From Thermoleophilia bacterium (lineage in GTDB: Bacteria; Actinomycetota; Thermoleophilia; Gaiellales; Gaiellaceae): a stretch of DNA of 10,372 nt. The first letter of the stretch is position 1, and every line of letters starts with the position of its first letter. The stretch is from NCBI GenBank assembly GCA_025934335.1, contig JAICYG010000091.1, positions 1 to 10,372 on the forward strand. The letters are read 5' to 3'. This document shows positions 8,169-10,372 of the stretch, one piece after another. Position numbers and translations under genes: made by a program. Under the pieces are notes generated by a model, which searched no databases, was not told the DNA's origin, and saw only the letters and a list, made by a program, of their open reading frames with translations.

Positions 8169-9000
8169 ACGGCAGGTGCCGCCACGCTTCGCGGAACCCG
8201 ATCGACTCGTAGAGAGCGCGCGGCGCGGGATAGTCGTCGTCGCCGCGAGAGCCGACGAGCGCCGTCTCGGCGCCGGCCGCGCGCAAGTGCCGGAGCGCGT
8301 GTAGGCACACCGCGCGGCCGAGACCGCGCCGCTGCTCGTCCGCGCGCACGCCCACCGGCTCCAGCTCGCCGACGCGGTTCGGCTCGTCGAGCCACGCCAG
8401 CGCGTACGCCGCCACCTCGCCGGCGGGATCCACGACCACGCAGTCGAGCTCCGCCAGCCAGGGCGCCTCGCGCCGCACCGTCTCGTACACCGCGTCGGTG
8501 AAGCGCGAGGGCGAGAACGCCGAACGGTGCGCGGCGGAGCGCGACGCGAACCCGCCGTACTCGGCCATCGTCGAGAGTCGGTAGCCCGCCGGAACGACTG
8601 CCTGCTCGACCTCGCCGAGCGGCCGCGCGTTCCAGCGGATCCAGGGCGCGGCCGCGTCGTGCTCGAAGCCCCGCGCCCGCAGGACGGCGGCCGACCGCTC
8701 GTCGCCGCTTCGCACCGTCGTCACCTCCGGCCTCGCCCACTCGACGAGCTCGTCGAGCAGCTCCTCGTATCCCGGCCGCAGCTCGTAGGAGAGGCCGCGT
8801 GGGCTGCGCCACCCGGTTGCCCACGCCCAGGCGACGAGAGTGTCCCCGTCGAGCCAGAGCCGCGCCTCCCAGTCGTCGTGCGGGAGCCGTTGCGCCATGA
8901 ACGCGTAGCCGGCCCCGTGCCGGACGCCCGGCCACGCCTCCGAGAGCAGGCCGAGCATCAGCCGCAGGTCGCCCGCCTCGTAGGGGCGGCTGCGAATCAC
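8152..9000 (-). CDS. Tandem GNAT-family acetyltransferase
   Basis: The 282-residue protein has two GNAT-like halves. The C-terminal half (about 138-282) carries a clear acetyl-CoA-binding motif A, EPVGVRADEQRRGLGRAVC (214-232), with the pantetheine loop QRRGLGR at 223-229, followed by ALRHLRAAGAETALVGS and the typical YESIGFREAW ending. The N-terminal half (about 1-128) begins IRSRPYEAGDLRLML, shows LWLDGDTLVAWAWATG and ends with AAVLRARGFEHDAAAPWIRW, but lacks a good acetyl-CoA loop, so it is probably degenerate. Two-domain layouts of this kind occur in mycothiol synthase and many uncharacterised actinobacterial acetyltransferases; there is no evidence here for the mycothiol role. The GTG at 9000 overlaps the TGA of the HMG-CoA lyase gene by four bases. 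The acceptor substrate is unknown. Confidence 0.88.
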   Translation of the reverse strand: MIRSRPYEAGDLRLMLGLLSEAWPGVRHGAGYAFMAQRLPHDDWEARLWLDGDTLVAWAWATGWRSPRGLSYELRPGYEELLDELVEWARPEVTTVRSGDERSAAVLRARGFEHDAAAPWIRWNARPLGEVEQAVVPAGYRLSTMAEYGGFASRSAAHRSAFSPSRFTDAVYETVRREAPWLAELDCVVVDPAGEVAAYALAWLDEPNRVGELEPVGVRADEQRRGLGRAVCLHALRHLRAAGAETALVGSRGDDDYPAPRALYESIGFREAWRHLPFTRAR

Positions 9001-9860
9001 GGCCAGCGCGCGGCGCGGTACAGGTAGCCCTCGAGCCGGCGGCCGAGCAGGGTCTCGAGCCAGCGGGAGACCTCGACGAGCGCGTCGACGTCGACGCCGG
9101 TCCGCACGCCCTCGCGCTCGAGCTGCCACACCAGGTCCTCGGTGGCGACGTTGCCCGTCGCGTTCGGCGAGAACGGGCAGCCGCCGAGCCCGCCGACGGA
9201 CGCGTCGAGCACCGAGGCGCCGCCCTCGAGCGCGGCCCAGGCCGAGGCGTACCCGGTGTTGCGCGTGTTGTGGAGGTGCCCACCGACCCGCGGGCCGAGG
9301 ATCGAGACGCGCTCGACGAGCCGCCGCACCCGGCGCGGCGTCGCGACGCCGATCGTGTCGGCGAGGACGAGCTCGTCGGCGCCGTCGAACTGCTCGCAGA
9401 GCGCTTCCACCACACCCGGGTCGACCTCGCCCTCGAACGGGCAGCCGAACGCGCACGAGATCGTCACCGTCGCGGGCCGCTCGGCCGCTGCGAGGATCGC
9501 CTGCACGCGGCGCACCGCCTCGTCGATCGTCGCGTTGCCGTTCCGCTCGTTGAACGACTCGGTCGCGGCGAGCGTGCAGTTGACGCGGTCGAGCGACGTG
9601 CGGGCGAAGCGCTCGTGGCCGCGCTCGTTCAGCACGAGCCCCGACAGCTCCGCGCCGCCGCGCCGGGCAGCAGCGACGACCTCCTCCGCCCCGGCCATCT
9701 GCGGCACGCGGTCGTCGCGCACGAACGAGACCGCCTCGATCCGCGGCAGCCGGGCGGCGGCGAGACGCGACACGAGCTCCGCCCGCGTCACCGGCGGCAG
9801 GGTGTCCGGCTCGTTCTGCAGGCCGTCGCGCGGGCCGACGTCGCACACGAGGACGTCCAT
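8997..9860 (-). CDS. mvaB: Hydroxymethylglutaryl-CoA lyase
   Basis: This is a DRE-TIM metallolyase of 287 residues that splits 3-hydroxy-3-methylglutaryl-CoA into acetyl-CoA and acetoacetate, the last step of leucine breakdown. Motifs in order are VGPRDGLQNE (8-17, with Arg11 and metal Asp12), SFVRDDRVPQMAGAEEV (45-61), ATESFNERNGNATIDEA (99-115), SCAFGCPFEG (135-144), HLHNTR (195-200, metal His195 and His197) and the glycine-rich loop GGLGGCPFSPNATGNVATED (223-242) with catalytic Cys228. In the loop, Asn233 stands where the classical signature has Gly, and HLHNTRNTG replaces the commoner HxHDTxGQ, so this is a divergent branch. The length is normal. The ATG at 9860 sits only 23 bases from the divergent malic enzyme start. 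No other leucine-catabolism genes are adjacent, so a related lyase activity on another acyl-CoA is possible. Confidence 0.92.
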   Translation of the reverse strand: MDVLVCDVGPRDGLQNEPDTLPPVTRAELVSRLAAARLPRIEAVSFVRDDRVPQMAGAEEVVAAARRGGAELSGLVLNERGHERFARTSLDRVNCTLAATESFNERNGNATIDEAVRRVQAILAAAERPATVTISCAFGCPFEGEVDPGVVEALCEQFDGADELVLADTIGVATPRRVRRLVERVSILGPRVGGHLHNTRNTGYASAWAALEGGASVLDASVGGLGGCPFSPNATGNVATEDLVWQLEREGVRTGVDVDALVEVSRWLETLLGRRLEGYLYRAARWP

Positions 9861-9883
9861 GCATGGCAGCCTACGCTGGCGTC
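9861..9883. promoter_or_regulatory. Overlapping divergent leaderless promoters of mvaB and the malic enzyme gene
   Basis: The 23-base gap holds two opposed TAnnnT hexamers that share their TA bases. TACGCT (9872-9877, rightward) ends six bases before ATG 9884, and TAGGCT (9873-9868, leftward) ends seven bases before ATG 9860. Both spacings put the transcription start at or beside the ATG, and neither gene has a Shine-Dalgarno. Only one RNA polymerase could occupy this core at a time. I see no good -35 on either side; any such element would lie inside the opposite gene. Confidence 0.5.
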
Positions 9884-10372
9884 ATGCACCCGTCCGCCTC
9901 CTTCAGCGCCACCCTGCGCACGCGCCTCGACGACTCCCCCGGCACGTTCGCCCGTTTCGCGGCGGCGATCGGCGAGGCCGGAGCGTCGCTCGGGGCGATC
10001 GACATCGTGCGTGTCGAGAAGGGAACCAAGGTTCGAGACGTGACGGTGCTCGCGTCGGACGTCGAGCATCTCGACCGCGTCGTCGAGAACGTTCGGCACG
10101 TCGACGGCGTCGAGATCCTGCAGGTCTCCGACCGCACGTTCCTGATGCACCTCGGCGGGAAGATCGAGGTCGTGCCGCGCGCGCCGGTGAAGACCCGCGA
10201 CGACCTCTCGATGGCCTACACGCCGGGTGTCGCGCGCGTCTCGAAGGCGATCGCCGAGGATCCCGCGAAGGTGTGGACGCTGACTGCCAAGCAGCACCTG
10301 GTGGCCGTCGTCACCGACGGCTCGGCCGTGCTCGGGCTCGGCGACATCGGGCCGGAAGCGGCGCTGCCGGTG
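9884..10372 (+). CDS. NAD(P)-dependent malic enzyme with N-terminal ACT domain, 3' end beyond window
   Basis: This enzyme oxidatively decarboxylates malate to pyruvate and CO2 in the cytoplasm, linking the TCA cycle with pyruvate. The visible 163 residues begin with an ACT-like ligand-binding domain (about 7-82: FSATLRTRLDDSPGTFARFAAAIGEAGASLGAIDIV, shown in parts at 7-24 and 25-42, then RDVTVLASDVEHLDRVV). The malic enzyme N-terminal domain starts at about 88, with HLGGKIEV (89-96), YTPGVARV (112-119, Tyr112 being the probable general acid) and VAVVTDGSAVLGLGDIGPEA (140-159). ACT domains usually bind amino acids or small effectors, so allosteric control is likely. The NAD(P)-binding domain lies outside the window, so the cofactor cannot be judged. 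The ATG at 9884 lacks a Shine-Dalgarno but fits a leaderless start. Confidence 0.93.
   Translation, partial: MHPSASFSATLRTRLDDSPGTFARFAAAIGEAGASLGAIDIVRVEKGTKVRDVTVLASDVEHLDRVVENVRHVDGVEILQVSDRTFLMHLGGKIEVVPRAPVKTRDDLSMAYTPGVARVSKAIAEDPAKVWTLTAKQHLVAVVTDGSAVLGLGDIGPEAALPV

Overview
The window is about 10.4 kb of very GC-rich bacterial DNA with almost all third codon positions G or C, frequent GTG starts and dense gene packing. Gene content and codon style suggest a high-GC actinobacterium, most likely a deep-branching soil lineage such as Thermoleophilia/Gaiellales. That placement is an inference; no rRNA or other phylogenetic marker is present. I count twelve protein genes, two of them cut by the window edges. 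I see no tRNA, rRNA, CRISPR array, insertion sequence or phage gene. Apart from overlaps, the non-coding DNA totals only about 170 bases, and no gene-free stretch reaches 300 bases.

Layout. (1) A leftward run from 3368 to the left edge: a LivG-type ABC ATPase, a Siw14/Y_phosphatase3-type protein phosphatase, a secreted peptidoglycan hydrolase (two PG-binding domains, LysM, SLT transglycosylase) and a NodB-type polysaccharide deacetylase. The last two abut directly, stop codon to start codon, and look like a cell-wall remodelling pair. (2) A rightward gene for a four-helix membrane protein of unknown function (3420-3947), which diverges from livG across 51 bases. (3) A leftward pair at 3940-6365: a DedA membrane protein and a YyaL/DUF255 thioredoxin-fold protein, coupled by a GTGA overlap. 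(4) A rightward pair at 6385-8168: a MaoC-type enoyl-CoA hydratase and a PLP-dependent group II decarboxylase-like enzyme, also GTGA-coupled. (5) A leftward pair at 8152-9860: HMG-CoA lyase and a tandem-GNAT acetyltransferase, again GTGA-coupled. (6) A rightward malic enzyme with an N-terminal ACT domain, cut by the right edge.

How the genes work together. The right half leans towards acyl-CoA and central carbon metabolism: HMG-CoA lyase (leucine or HMG-CoA breakdown), a MaoC hydratase resembling the itaconyl/mesaconyl-CoA type, and malic enzyme. The left half leans towards the cell envelope. I did not find a recognisable new defence or mobile system. The most distinctive signal is the promoter architecture. 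Five genes at three divergent junctions have a -10-like hexamer ending 6-8 bases before the start codon, as expected for leaderless mRNAs. At two of the junctions the opposed hexamers overlap, so both promoters share one core.
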